Part shown: in pieces, positions 17,872-26,187 of the stretch | Layout of the letters: each line of letters begins with the position of its first letter | Position numbering within the stretch: the first letter of the stretch is position 1 | Assembly: GCF_000190315.1 (NCBI RefSeq) | Contig: NC_015151.1 | Coordinates: 1,302,001-1,366,000, forward strand | DNA: 64,000 bases | Reading direction: 5' to 3' | Source of the DNA: Vulcanisaeta moutnovskia 768-28 | Lineage (GTDB): Archaea; Thermoproteota; Thermoprotei; Thermoproteales; Thermocladiaceae | Notes under the pieces: model-generated | The model's database searches: none | Seen by the model: only the letters and a program-made list of their open reading frames with translations | Told to the model about the DNA's origin: nothing | Program-made: the position numbers and the translations under genes

Positions 17872-18627
17872 TCACGCCGTCATTAACTCCCTAATTAATA
17901 TGTCAAGGTTTTCACGGACTTGGGGCACGTCGTACGTCCTCGTTATTACCCCATCACTTATCCTAGAGACTCTGTGGCAATTACCTATTAATTCAAGGTT
18001 GTGTGTTACCATTATTATTGTCATGCCAAGCTCCCTATTCAACTTCCTGAATATGTCCATTATCACAGCCGCAGTCTTACTATCCAGGTTACCCGTGGGT
18101 TCATCAGCTAACAAAAGCCTTGGTTTAGCCACAATAGCCCTCGCAATAGCGACCCTCTGCTGCTCACCACCACTAAGCTCACTTGGTCTCTTTCTGGCCT
18201 TATCCCTAAGTCCAACCATCTCAAGGGCTTCGAGAGCTAGCTTCCTCCTCTCGATTGAACCAATACCCTTAGCTATTAGCGGTAGTTCCACGTTCTCAAG
18301 CACGGTCATCCTGGGTATTAAATAGAATAATTGGAATACAAAACCCACGAACTCATTCCTATACCTATCAAGTTCCGTATTGCTGAGCCTATGCAGCTCA
18401 TAAGGACCAACCCTCAGGTAGCCCCTGCTAACCCCGTCCAAACCGCCTATTAGGCTTAGGAGGGTTGTCTTGCCACTACCACTAGGTCCAATGATGCATC
18501 TAAACTCACCCTCATTTATCTCTAGATTTATTCCTCGAAGCGCAGGGTAATCACCGTAGTACTTCCACACGTCTCTAGCCTCTATGAATGACACGGTGGG
18601 TAAGCACAGTCTCTCTTTAAAATACAT
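17872..18627 (-). CDS. ABC transporter ATPase, MacB/LolD type
   Basis: About 251 residues. Motifs: Walker A GPSGSGKTTL, Q-loop in FVFQLFYLIPRMTVLEN, signature LSGGEQQRVAIARAI, Walker B LLLADEPTGNLDS and H-loop VTHN. LADEPTGNLDS and the FQxxxLxP pattern place it with MacB, LolD and FtsE-type ATPases that work with FtsX-like permeases. The reading frame is open to 18888, but family alignment and overlap with the divergent gene put the start near ATG 18627; GTG 18594 is an alternative. Its partner permease is very likely the product of 20338-21585. Confidence 0.9.
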   Translation of the reverse strand: MYFKERLCLPTVSFIEARDVWKYYGDYPALRGINLEINEGEFRCIIGPSGSGKTTLLSLIGGLDGVSRGYLRVGPYELHRLSNTELDRYRNEFVGFVFQLFYLIPRMTVLENVELPLIAKGIGSIERRKLALEALEMVGLRDKARKRPSELSGGEQQRVAIARAIVAKPRLLLADEPTGNLDSKTAAVIMDIFRKLNRELGMTIIMVTHNLELIGNCHRVSRISDGVITRTYDVPQVRENLDILIRELMTA

Positions 18628-18688
18628 ACTCACCGAGGACTCATATAGCGTAGACTGTAATGTGATTGATACTATAAAGAGAGTATGA

Positions 18689-18696
18689 TTTATAAG
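18689..18696 (+). promoter_or_regulatory. TATA box of the exported-protein/permease operon
   Basis: TTTATAAG is centred 27 nt upstream of ATG 18719 and supports that start rather than the GTG at 18704. A divergent CTTTATAGT box for the ATPase gene lies at about 18673-18682 on the minus strand. The 91 bp gap thus carries back-to-back promoters. Confidence 0.6.
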
Positions 18697-18718
18697 AAGA
18701 TTCGTGGTTTCAAATTCG

Positions 18719-20341
18719 ATGTCGAAAATGATAACTAACAGGTACACACTGGTGATAATGACTATATTACTAGCACTGCTGGTTTTAATACCCTTGGCGT
18801 ACGCACAGCAGTACTCAAACACCGCACCGCCCTTTTCAATAGTCAGTATATCCTCAGTACCATCACCGACTATTACTGGCGTCTCCAAGGTCTCAATAAC
18901 ACTAATATATACGGGAGGCTACTACCTATATAACACCGAGTTCTCCCTAACGCCCTGTAGCGGCACTGTGGTTTCCCAGAACCCAGCCTTCATTGGTTGG
19001 TTAAATCCTGGACAGCAAGTCACTGTTACCTACCTGATTAACTCAACACTACCCATTAATTGCCAATCCACGCTTGCCATAAGTTGGGGCGCTGAGTATG
19101 AGACCTCGGCGAAGGCGCAGGTAACCACCTACATACAAGTGGCTGGCTCGGGTTCAATGAACATAAACTTCCCACTGGTTATTTACGGCTCACCAATAAT
19201 CACAGCGTACACGAAAACCCAATACTTGGTTAGTAACCTTGTTAATCCAGTGGAGCTTGTAGTGAGTAATAATGGCAGTGGCTCCATTTATAATTTGCAG
19301 GTTAACATAGGCATTAGTGGAGCTACTTTAGCCGCTGGTTACAGTAGTATTGTAATTGGGACCCTAAACCCAGGTAGTAACTACACCATGACCCTATACG
19401 TATTACCGATCAGCAGCGGCCCCGTGACAATCAATGTTGGTTACACAGGCCTTGATCAAAGCGGTAATACGGTAAGTGGCAGTATCTCAATAAGCATGAG
19501 CGTGATTGCAGTGTCCTCAAGCCAGGTGATTGTTTATCCAGTCAACTCCTCACTGAGTATTGGCTCTGGTGAACTGGTTATTGGCATTAGGAATGTTAAT
19601 CCAGTGCCCATTTACAACGTAACCCTAGTGCTCACGTCAATCCAGGGATTAAGCCTAGCTGGTAATACAACCTATGACATTGCAGAGATACCACCTGGAG
19701 CGACCTACTATGTTTATGTGCCTATTGCAGTGCCCATATCATCATCCTCAGCATCCATAACATACTCACTAACCTATCAATACACTGGCGGCTACCCAGG
19801 CAGTGTTCAAGGCACCATGGCTGTATCCGTACTAAATGAACCATCAATACTAGTCACCGGTTACCAGGTCGCACCAACACCATTAATGATCAGTGAGACT
19901 GGTTCCGTGTCCCTAAACTTCGTTAATACAGGGCCGGTACCCGCCTACAACCTAAACATAACCGCAATACCAGGACCAGGAATTGAATTAATTAGTCAAT
20001 CAAGCACCTACATGGGCACACTGAATTCCCAGCAGTTAAGTGCCGTGGCCTTCAGCTTCACTGTTACGAAGACAATGAACACCACAATAACCTTCCAAAT
20101 ACAATACACCAATCAATTCGGACAGCAACATACTCAGTACTACACAGTGCCAATAACCGTGATTAGGAACGCAACACTATTCACACAATCAGCATCTCAA
20201 CTCAGCTCACAGAGCACTTACTACAGGTATCACAGGGCTAATTACTTCACATACATAATAATTGCATTAGCCGTAGTGGCTGCGGTCGTGATAATTGCTG
20301 CGGTTCTGATCCTACGTAGGAGGCACGGTGGCAAGTCATGA
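18719..20341 (+). CDS. Exported, C-terminally anchored CARDB/S-layer-like repeat protein
   Basis: 540 residues. A signal or anchor helix near the N-terminus (TLVIMTILLALLVLIPLAYA) is followed by repeated beta-sandwich segments of roughly 100-120 residues. Each carries a pattern like LVVSNNGSGSIYNLQVNIG, IGIRNVNPVPIYNVTLVL or LNFVNTGPVPAYNLNITAIP. A single C-terminal helix (IIIALAVVAAVVIIAAVLIL) and a basic tail RRRHGG end the protein. Many NXT/S sites suggest glycosylation outside the cell. The ATGA overlap with the permease gene points to tight co-expression. I infer an extracellular partner of the transporter, playing the place of a periplasmic adaptor. It is CARDB-like by pattern, not by search. 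Confidence 0.83.
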   Translation: MSKMITNRYTLVIMTILLALLVLIPLAYAQQYSNTAPPFSIVSISSVPSPTITGVSKVSITLIYTGGYYLYNTEFSLTPCSGTVVSQNPAFIGWLNPGQQVTVTYLINSTLPINCQSTLAISWGAEYETSAKAQVTTYIQVAGSGSMNINFPLVIYGSPIITAYTKTQYLVSNLVNPVELVVSNNGSGSIYNLQVNIGISGATLAAGYSSIVIGTLNPGSNYTMTLYVLPISSGPVTINVGYTGLDQSGNTVSGSISISMSVIAVSSSQVIVYPVNSSLSIGSGELVIGIRNVNPVPIYNVTLVLTSIQGLSLAGNTTYDIAEIPPGATYYVYVPIAVPISSSSASITYSLTYQYTGGYPGSVQGTMAVSVLNEPSILVTGYQVAPTPLMISETGSVSLNFVNTGPVPAYNLNITAIPGPGIELISQSSTYMGTLNSQQLSAVAFSFTVTKTMNTTITFQIQYTNQFGQQHTQYYTVPITVIRNATLFTQSASQLSSQSTYYRYHRANYFTYIIIALAVVAAVVIIAAVLILRRRHGGKS

Positions 20342-21585
20342 GGATTACCGACTACTTCAAACTTGCATGGAGCGCCGCCTGGGAGCGTAGGGGTAGGACA
20401 ATAGGCGCCATTGTCGGCATAGTAATAGCCATAGTGGCCCTTGGCCTTGCCATAGGCATGGGACAGGGCTATAAGACACTGACTACGAGCTTCTTCGAGA
20501 GGATCTTCGGCACAAACACTGTGTTCCTATTCCCAGGGCAGAACTCGGAATTAACGATTACCAGCGTTTATGAGGTTATGAATATACCTCACGTGACCAA
20601 TGCAATACCCATATTATCCACGGTTGCTAGGGTGGATATTAATGGCCATGAGGTCACAGCCACAATAATAGGGGCCACGGAACAGGAGATAATGCAACTC
20701 TATGGAGTTACCTCACTGAACAATGCAATAATGGCTGGCACACCAATACTCACGCCTGGGCTTGCCTTTGTCGGATATGACGTGGCCTTCACAAGCACTG
20801 GACAGCAGATTGCATACCCTGGGCAGGTAATGGTGATAACCGCACCAGGTGGTTCTGAGCTCACATACACAATAGGCGCCGTAATGCAACAAAGCGGTAT
20901 TGGAGTCATTGGCCTGAATCCAAACAATGCCATATTCATTGATGAGAATACCTTCCTATCACAATTCGATCCCTCGGGCATTGTCAGTGGCATAATAGTC
21001 TATGTTGACTCACCAAACAATATTAATTACGTCACAAATGAGTTAAAGGCTCTCTTCCCAATGGACCAGGTACTAAACCTATCAACATTACTATCAAGCA
21101 TTAACCAATTCTTCACCGTGCTCGAGCTCTTCCTGGCCTTCATAGCCGGCATAAGTTTCGTAATAATCGGCATTTGGATGTTTGACACGATGATGATAAA
21201 TGTGATTCAAAGGACTAGGGAGTTCGGCATAATGAGAGCAGTGGGCTTCAGCGGAAGGTCAATACCACTACTCCTAATTATTGAGGCCGCGATAATAGCC
21301 ATAATAGGGTCAGTAATCGGCATCGCATTGCTAATGACCATTGTTAGTGCCTTCCCAAGTCCATCATCATTCATGGGACCGGCCTTCGGTGGAGGTCCTG
21401 GCAGGGCAACCACCAGGGCAGCCACAGCCGCCACCTCCTCATCTATAGTGCTACCCATAATGCTTACGCCGCTGGATTTCGCGGCAATATTCATACTGCC
21501 CATAGCCATAAACATAATCGCAGCCCTAGTACCAGCAATAAGGGCCATGAGAATACCGCCAGCCCAGACCCTGCGTTATGAGTGA
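20338..21585 (+). CDS. FtsX/MacB-type ABC transporter permease
   Basis: 415 residues. The layout is that of MacB/FtsX permeases: N-terminal helix (GAIVGIVIAIVALGLAIGMG, about 22-41), a large external domain (about 45-260), then three helices at about 265-290, 315-345 and 380-405. REFGIMRAVGFSGRSI is the conserved coupling segment and PAIRAMRIPPAQTLRYE the conserved C-terminus. An Ala/Thr-rich insertion (GRATTRAATAATSSS) lies between the last two helices. The start overlaps the upstream stop by ATGA. With the divergent ATPase it forms a probable export or mechanotransmission complex whose cargo is unknown. Confidence 0.92.
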   Translation: MRITDYFKLAWSAAWERRGRTIGAIVGIVIAIVALGLAIGMGQGYKTLTTSFFERIFGTNTVFLFPGQNSELTITSVYEVMNIPHVTNAIPILSTVARVDINGHEVTATIIGATEQEIMQLYGVTSLNNAIMAGTPILTPGLAFVGYDVAFTSTGQQIAYPGQVMVITAPGGSELTYTIGAVMQQSGIGVIGLNPNNAIFIDENTFLSQFDPSGIVSGIIVYVDSPNNINYVTNELKALFPMDQVLNLSTLLSSINQFFTVLELFLAFIAGISFVIIGIWMFDTMMINVIQRTREFGIMRAVGFSGRSIPLLLIIEAAIIAIIGSVIGIALLMTIVSAFPSPSSFMGPAFGGGPGRATTRAATAATSSSIVLPIMLTPLDFAAIFILPIAINIIAALVPAIRAMRIPPAQTLRYE

Positions 21586-21620
21586 GGAGTGTTGGCTAGT
21601 GGTTTGCCTTAAAAGTAATG

Positions 21621-22711
21621 TCACAATTTAAGTACGGCTTTCTTGAGTATTGGGTCTGCAATCACGTACTCCTCATTGGCCTTCTCCGCAATGCCATGGT
21701 CAATTAGTTCCTTGAGTAGTACGTAGAGCGACTTATCATTAATTGGCTTACCCTCTGCAATCTCAAGTGCCGCCTTAAGCTCCCTCCAACTTCTCCTAAC
21801 GAATAATTCCTTAAGCAATACCCTATACCTAGGACTCCTATTGGTTAGGAAGTTCCTGAGTTCATTAAGTGCCAATGCGATTGCGGGCTCGAGGACCTCC
21901 TCAATGGATTGCTTACCCTCAATCACATATTGATGACCGATGTACGTCAACCAACCAATGACACCATCAAGATCATTCACAATACGCACGAGGAAATCAT
22001 CACCGGGCCTGACCCCATACTGCTCAAAGCCCCTCCTTAGGAAGTCCAGGGACTCATCAGGGCTGAGTCTCCTGGTATTCACGAAGTGTATGTACCTGCC
22101 GAATAGTGGGGCCTCGGGATCATTAACCCTGAGGAACCTATCCAATACCCCAACCTCGGAGCCTGACAACAGTAATTTCACATACCTCAAATTATCGTAT
22201 GCATACGCAAGCAGCATATTAAAGTCCACCCAAGTCACCCTACTCAGCTCCTGGGCCTCATCAACAGCAATCACCACCGCCCTACCCAATTCAGCGCCAA
22301 GGTCATTAATGGCATTAAGCAATTCGCCAATACTCAGCCTACGGGATTCACCCAACCTAATCTCCACATGTATCGGTGATACCCCAACCCTAACCCACCT
22401 AACCCTAGATAGGGCGTCCCTAACCTTATCAATTATTGACCTATTCCTGATCAGGAAGTCCTCAAGCCCACGCCTAATTAACTCAATAAGGTCAATCTGC
22501 CTAGGCCTCCCCGCGAACCTAACGTCCAGGTAAATGTATGGGCAGCCAACCTCATTAAGCGCAACCCTCATCAATGAGGTCTTACCAGTCCTCCTCAAAC
22601 CCCTGACAACAATTACCTTATCATTAATAACACCATTAATAAATCCCTCAACTCAGTCTCGAAGTCGTAAAGATCCTCCCTCCTACTCTTAGGCTCAAGG
22701 TCAAAAAGCAT
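21621..22711 (-). pseudogene. Archaeal P-loop ATPase (PF01637-like), frameshifted near 22641
   Basis: The family product should run from ATG 22711. The first frame gives MLFDLEPKSRREDLYDFETE, the usual start of these archaeal ATPases, then goes out of frame at a T-run (plus-strand A-run 22641-22643) and stops at 22613. The rest continues one frame away as VEGFINGVINDKVIVVRG, Walker A LRRTGKTSL, Walker B VVIAVDEAQEL and a C-terminal winged-helix-like end, closing at 21621. The second frame alone could only start at TTG 22598, inside the P-loop, which is not a credible start. One added base would restore a protein of about 364 residues. It may be a true mutation, a sequencing error or recoding. 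Confidence 0.82.
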
Positions 22712-22720
22712 ATACCAGTT

Positions 22721-22739
22721 ACTTACCCTATGGGTAAGT
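22721..22739. promoter_or_regulatory. Perfect 8-bp inverted repeat between TATA box and start (possible operator)
   Basis: ACTTACCC and GGGTAAGT, separated by TAT, form a perfect dyad. It begins 10 nt upstream of ATG 22711 and overlaps the downstream edge of a TTAATAAACTT box (about 22731-22742, minus strand). A repressor bound here would block RNA polymerase. The binding protein is unknown. Confidence 0.5.
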
Positions 22740-22751
22740 TTATTAATCCAA

Positions 22752-23225
22752 CTATTTCCTTGACCTCAATACGGCACCCAGTATTGCCAGTATCACACCT
22801 ACGACACCAATTATTATTGCCACAAATGCGAGTGCTCCGGCAATAATAATTGATGAGGTTACCGATACGCCGATGATGCTGTACTTAATGGTTACTGGCA
22901 CTGAATAATTATTCACTAGGTATAGGGTGCCCGTGCCTGTTGTCACCGTGTAAGCCACGACATACTGACCATTCGAGTATATAGTCTTAAGTATGCCTGG
23001 CACCGTGATGTACGTCTCGAGGGGTTGATTAATAGAATCCGTGTAAACCACGGTCAACACCTTACCAAGGCTCGCGGTACCCACCGTGACATTATCACCT
23101 GGGCTTAAGGTGACCGCCATAGTTGCAGGCTTTACCTGCCTAGCAACAACATAAGTACTAACTACAAAAATTACTATGGCAACTATTATTAAAATCACGC
23201 CAACTATTAACAAACCCCTCCTCAT
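22752..23225 (-). CDS. Two-helix membrane protein with a beta-rich external domain
   Basis: 157 residues: N-terminal helix (LIVGVILIIVAIVIFVVSTY, about 5-24), about 95 residues of strand-rich Thr/Val/Tyr sequence with NVT and NYS sites, and a C-terminal hydrophobic segment long enough for two helices or one long one (IIIAGALAFVAIIIGVVGVI). The tail RSRK is basic. ATG 23225 lies about 27 nt after a CTTATTAAT box on the minus strand, so it is leaderless. The layout matches 2448-2969, suggesting one loosely conserved family. Function unknown. Confidence 0.7.
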   Translation of the reverse strand: MRRGLLIVGVILIIVAIVIFVVSTYVVARQVKPATMAVTLSPGDNVTVGTASLGKVLTVVYTDSINQPLETYITVPGILKTIYSNGQYVVAYTVTTGTGTLYLVNNYSVPVTIKYSIIGVSVTSSIIIAGALAFVAIIIGVVGVILAILGAVLRSRK

Positions 23226-23401
23226 AATGCCGTAGTCCTAAAACTAATTAATAAGTTTTGTTTCTCAATTTCCCAATATCGCTAATCACTACCCTAGGCT
23301 TTAGAGGTGGGTTAATTCGTTAGTACCAAGAATGGTGTTAATTCCTCCCTCCACGTAAGCACCCAAACACACTCCCTCCTAGCCTCCTCAATACTCACAA
23401 C

Positions 23402-23575
23402 TCAATTAAGCATTGCGTTGAAGTCCTGCCTAAGGGCCCTAAGCTCGTTAAGTATTGCCTCAAGACCCAGGGCACCGGCTATGGCAAGCCGAAACTCCTC
23501 ATCAGTCCTAATCAACTCCAGCACAATCCTCCTAACCTCATCCCTACTAACCACATTAACCCAATTATTGAACAT
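23402..23575 (-). CDS. 57-residue ORF, probable remnant of a larger gene
   Basis: Begins MFNNWVNVVSRDEVRRIVLE and continues LIRTDEEFRLAIAGALGLEA, then LRALRQDFNAMLN before TGA. The EEFRxAxAGxxGLExIL pattern resembles the N-terminus of longer crenarchaeal coiled-coil/nuclease-like proteins (PaREP or DUF3782-type), which go on for over 100 more residues. Three nucleotides downstream a 28-codon frame (23398-23312, GTG start, EEARRECVWVLTWREE) may be another piece. No convincing TATA box lies at the right distance. I read 23312-23575 as decayed coding DNA; a real small protein cannot be excluded. Confidence 0.45.
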   Translation of the reverse strand: MFNNWVNVVSRDEVRRIVLELIRTDEEFRLAIAGALGLEAILNELRALRQDFNAMLN

Positions 23576-23638
23576 TGCAGGGATTAATAACTCTTCCCGT
23601 TGTGTTGGGTCGCACCATCATTAATTAGGGTTGCTGTG

Positions 23639-23696
23639 CTTTGGGTGTGTAGAGTCGCCGTGATTATAGATATACGGCGACTCTTCAAGTCCAAGT
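23639..23696 (+). repeat. Palindromic repeat copy C (best stem)
   Basis: Arms AGAGTCGCCGT (23651-23661) and ACGGCGACTCT (23674-23684) are a perfect 11-bp inverted repeat around a 12-nt AT-rich loop. The flanks CTTTGGGTGTGT and TCAAGTCCAAG extend an imperfect stem and match copies A and B. It lies in the gene-poor stretch 23226-23802, downstream of the toxin-antitoxin genes. Confidence 0.88.
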
Positions 23697-23800
23697 TATG
23701 GCTTTACTATTATCATTGATAAGGTCCTAATTGGCATAACGACCCTAGAAATACTGAGTTTAATGATAGACTCAACAACGGGCACCCTCGGAAGCACCAT
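23696..23800 (-). CDS. Possible 34-residue ORF after mntA
   Basis: ATG 23800 follows the mntA stop by 2 nt and reads VLPRVPVVESIIKLSISRVV before a TAA that touches repeat copy C. The protein is basic and amphipathic. Nothing supports it beyond position, and it may be a gene remnant. Confidence 0.25.
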   Translation of the reverse strand: MVLPRVPVVESIIKLSISRVVMPIRTLSMIIVKP

Positions 23801-23802
23801 AC

Positions 23803-24204
23803 CTACTGTATTGAATCATCATCACGCATTACTAGGTATAACTCATCGAGTGTCTCTCTTATCAATGCCTCGTATAGGCCATCAACAGCCTCAAGAATTA
23901 TGAGGCCGTGCTCCATTATCGAAAGCCTAAATTTAGGGTCGATATTGATTAGCGGCACGACATCCACAGGCATGCCAAGTACCTCTTCAAGCCTTGTTCC
24001 AAGGCTTAATAACGCATTAAGGTCGAGATTCTTCCCGTAAACCGCAATGTCTATGTCCCTAAACTCATTAAGTTCCACGAAACTACCGAATAATATCCCA
24101 AGGGAGATACCGTACTCCCTAAGTATATCCCTAATTCTTGAAATAATTAATTCCCTCTCCTCACGTCTCATTGAGTGATAGATATACTCGCCACTAAATT
24201 CCAT
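23803..24204 (-). CDS. mntA: MntA-type minimal nucleotidyltransferase antitoxin
   Basis: 133 residues. The nucleotidyltransferase core is GSFVELNEFRDIDIAVYG, with Gly40-Ser41 and the Asp50/Asp52 pair that bind metal and nucleotide. Known: MntA antitoxins add AMP to a tyrosine of the paired HepT toxin and so silence it. The start overlaps the hepT stop by 11 nt, a translational coupling usual for these pairs. The order toxin first, antitoxin second is common for HEPN-MNT modules. The residues after the core (VPLINIDPKFRLSIMEHG) fit the family. Confidence 0.9.
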   Translation of the reverse strand: MEFSGEYIYHSMRREERELIISRIRDILREYGISLGILFGSFVELNEFRDIDIAVYGKNLDLNALLSLGTRLEEVLGMPVDVVPLINIDPKFRLSIMEHGLIILEAVDGLYEALIRETLDELYLVMRDDDSIQ

Positions 24205-24610
24205 AACGATCCCTCAACCTATTTATGAAACTCGCCAGGTTTTTAAAGTTCGACTTAATGCTTTGATATATTAGGTAATCATCGATTACCCAATACCTAT
24301 GAACAAGCAGGTTCCTAAGTCTTACAAGTCTCGTTAAATCCTCGTACTCATTCATCATTAATAAGCCCTTATCTCTTAATATCATTAGTGCATTTATCGG
24401 TGTCCTAGGTCTTTCATTTAATTCTCTACGTACTATATGCATCGCTAATGCCATTACTGCCTCTGCAATGACTATTAACTCATACCTAATGGCCATTTTA
24501 TCCTCATCGCTTAATTCATCATATGGCTTATTTGTTATTCTTTCAATTTCCTTTATCGCATCCTCAACATCCCTAATAAGGCCCTTAATAAATTCCTTAG
24601 AAACACCCAC
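24194..24610 (-). CDS. hepT: HepT-type HEPN ribonuclease toxin
   Basis: 138 residues, all-helical. The HEPN catalytic motif Rx4HxY is seen as R99, H104 and Y106 (RNLLVHRYW). Known: HepT cleaves RNA, and its motif tyrosine is the AMPylation target of MntA, which would be Tyr106 here. The GTG start lies about 27 nt after a CTTAAAATAAAC box on the minus strand, giving a leaderless bicistronic transcript with mntA. The pair sits beside repeats and gene remnants, a typical accessory location. Confidence 0.9.
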   Translation of the reverse strand: MGVSKEFIKGLIRDVEDAIKEIERITNKPYDELSDEDKMAIRYELIVIAEAVMALAMHIVRRELNERPRTPINALMILRDKGLLMMNEYEDLTRLVRLRNLLVHRYWVIDDYLIYQSIKSNFKNLASFINRLRDRYGI

Positions 24611-24655
24611 GTTGGTCTTTAACGCCCTGTTTATTTTAAGGTTATTTTTAGTACG

Positions 24656-26050
24656 TTACTGACTTATACCTAGTTCTCCCGAGGATAGTTCCAGGGGCTT
24701 ACCCTTAGGTTCCTTTATGAATAGTGCTGTGAATATTACGCCAATTATCGCCACGGCAACCAATACGAGTAATAGGTTCGACATCACCATGTACTTGGCC
24801 GTTGCGCTCAATGCGCTACTTGTTATTGGGAAGAGTAGTGGAATGAATAGTGCAGCTATTGTTGCGCCAAGCTTACCACTGCCCGCGGCTATCCCGTGGC
24901 CCGTAGTCCTGAACCGGGTTGGGAACACCTCAGTTGGTAGTATGAATGTGGTCACGTTGGGACCGACGTTAGTGAAGAACTGGGCTAGGCCATATAGGGC
25001 TATTATGGCCGCTGGAATTATTATGCCGTTCCTTAGCATGAGCGCCGTGATTAAGTATGTAGCGGCCACTATTGAGAAGCCCATTATCTGCATGGACTTC
25101 CTACCCATTTTATCCACTAGGAAGGCCGCCACGTAGTAACCAGGGACTAGGAAGGCCAGAACGACGTATAACTGTATGTATATACCAGCCAATGGGTTCT
25201 TGGCTAGGCCTATTGCCGAGGTTACGAAGGGACCAAATATGTTTGTGCCATAGAAGAACACATCAAGTGCAAACCAGGGTATTGCAGTACCAAGTATTAC
25301 CGGTAAGTACCTAAGTAAATTCCTGTAAATGCCATTACTGGCATTATTTACATTATTAATTTCCACATCCTGCCTTAGCACGTCCTTAACGGCCTTCTTG
25401 GCGCCCTCAACATCACCCTTAACGAAGTACTCAAACCTAGGCGTCTCATGAACCCTACGCCTAAAGTAAATGACTATGGCGGGCATCACTGCACCGAACC
25501 CAAGTATTATTCTCCAGGCAATGTCTGGGTTTATCTTAGCATTTAATAGACCGAGGCCGAGTAGGGCAGCCGTAACAATGCCCCATCCCTGCATTGAGAA
25601 GACCCCCGCCACGAATAAGCCTCTACTTCTCGCCGGTGCATACTCACTCATTAACGTGGCGCTTATTGGGTAATCACCACCAACTCCAAGACCTAGTATG
25701 AACCTTGTTATCCAAAGCATTGTTGGGTTTATTGAGAATGCAGAGGCTATGGCTCCAGCCGCCAATAGTGCTGCCTCCACACCGTATATGTACTTCCTGC
25801 CAAATATATCGCCTATCCTGCCGAATATGAAGGGGCCTATCACTGCGCCAAACAGTGCGGCTGATGATATTAGGCTTATTTCTGACGCTGTTAACGACCA
25901 AACCTGCTTTAGAAAGACCAGAGCTACTGATATTGCAAATAGGTCATAGGCATCCGCGAAGAAACCTGCGCCTGATATGAATAGGAGCTTTAGGTGTCCT
26001 GGTGTCGGTTTTGACCAATCAAGCGGTTCAAAGGGTGTTTTATTCGACAT
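24656..26050 (-). CDS. MFS transporter, phosphate:H+ symporter (PHS)-like
   Basis: 464 residues with twelve predicted helices. Family marks: DAYDLFAISVAL in helix 1, GRIGDIFGRKYIYG after helix 2, and LGVGGDYPISATLMSEYA in helix 4, the PHS signature. A central charged loop and DKMGRKSMQ are also seen, with PTEVFPTRFRTTGHG in the second half. Known PHS members are mostly phosphate symporters; related sugar or aromatic-acid carriers share parts of these motifs. An ATTAAAGC box lies 26 nt upstream of ATG 26050. The neighbours do not point to a substrate. Confidence 0.85.
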   Translation of the reverse strand: MSNKTPFEPLDWSKPTPGHLKLLFISGAGFFADAYDLFAISVALVFLKQVWSLTASEISLISSAALFGAVIGPFIFGRIGDIFGRKYIYGVEAALLAAGAIASAFSINPTMLWITRFILGLGVGGDYPISATLMSEYAPARSRGLFVAGVFSMQGWGIVTAALLGLGLLNAKINPDIAWRIILGFGAVMPAIVIYFRRRVHETPRFEYFVKGDVEGAKKAVKDVLRQDVEINNVNNASNGIYRNLLRYLPVILGTAIPWFALDVFFYGTNIFGPFVTSAIGLAKNPLAGIYIQLYVVLAFLVPGYYVAAFLVDKMGRKSMQIMGFSIVAATYLITALMLRNGIIIPAAIIALYGLAQFFTNVGPNVTTFILPTEVFPTRFRTTGHGIAAGSGKLGATIAALFIPLLFPITSSALSATAKYMVMSNLLLVLVAVAIIGVIFTALFIKEPKGKPLELSSGELGISQ

Positions 26051-26187
26051 TATGAACCGTATAACTAAAGCTTTAATAGGGCTTTTGTCAGTAAAATAAT
26101 AATCATATATATTAATAAATATACTTATATATCAACGCAATTCCCATGAGGCAAATTTTTATTAATGCCAAGTAGCCACGTATAGCG

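Noticed and set aside
18628-18888. N-terminal extension of the ABC ATPase reading frame
   Set aside because: The added 87 residues do not fit the family, overlap the divergent exported-protein gene and its promoter, and lie upstream of the likely minus-strand TATA box.
26101-26140. AT-rich tract with ATATATTAATAAATATACTTATATAT as a replication origin
   Set aside because: No origin recognition boxes or cdc6/orc1 gene nearby; it is better explained as promoter DNA between rpl5 and the MFS gene.
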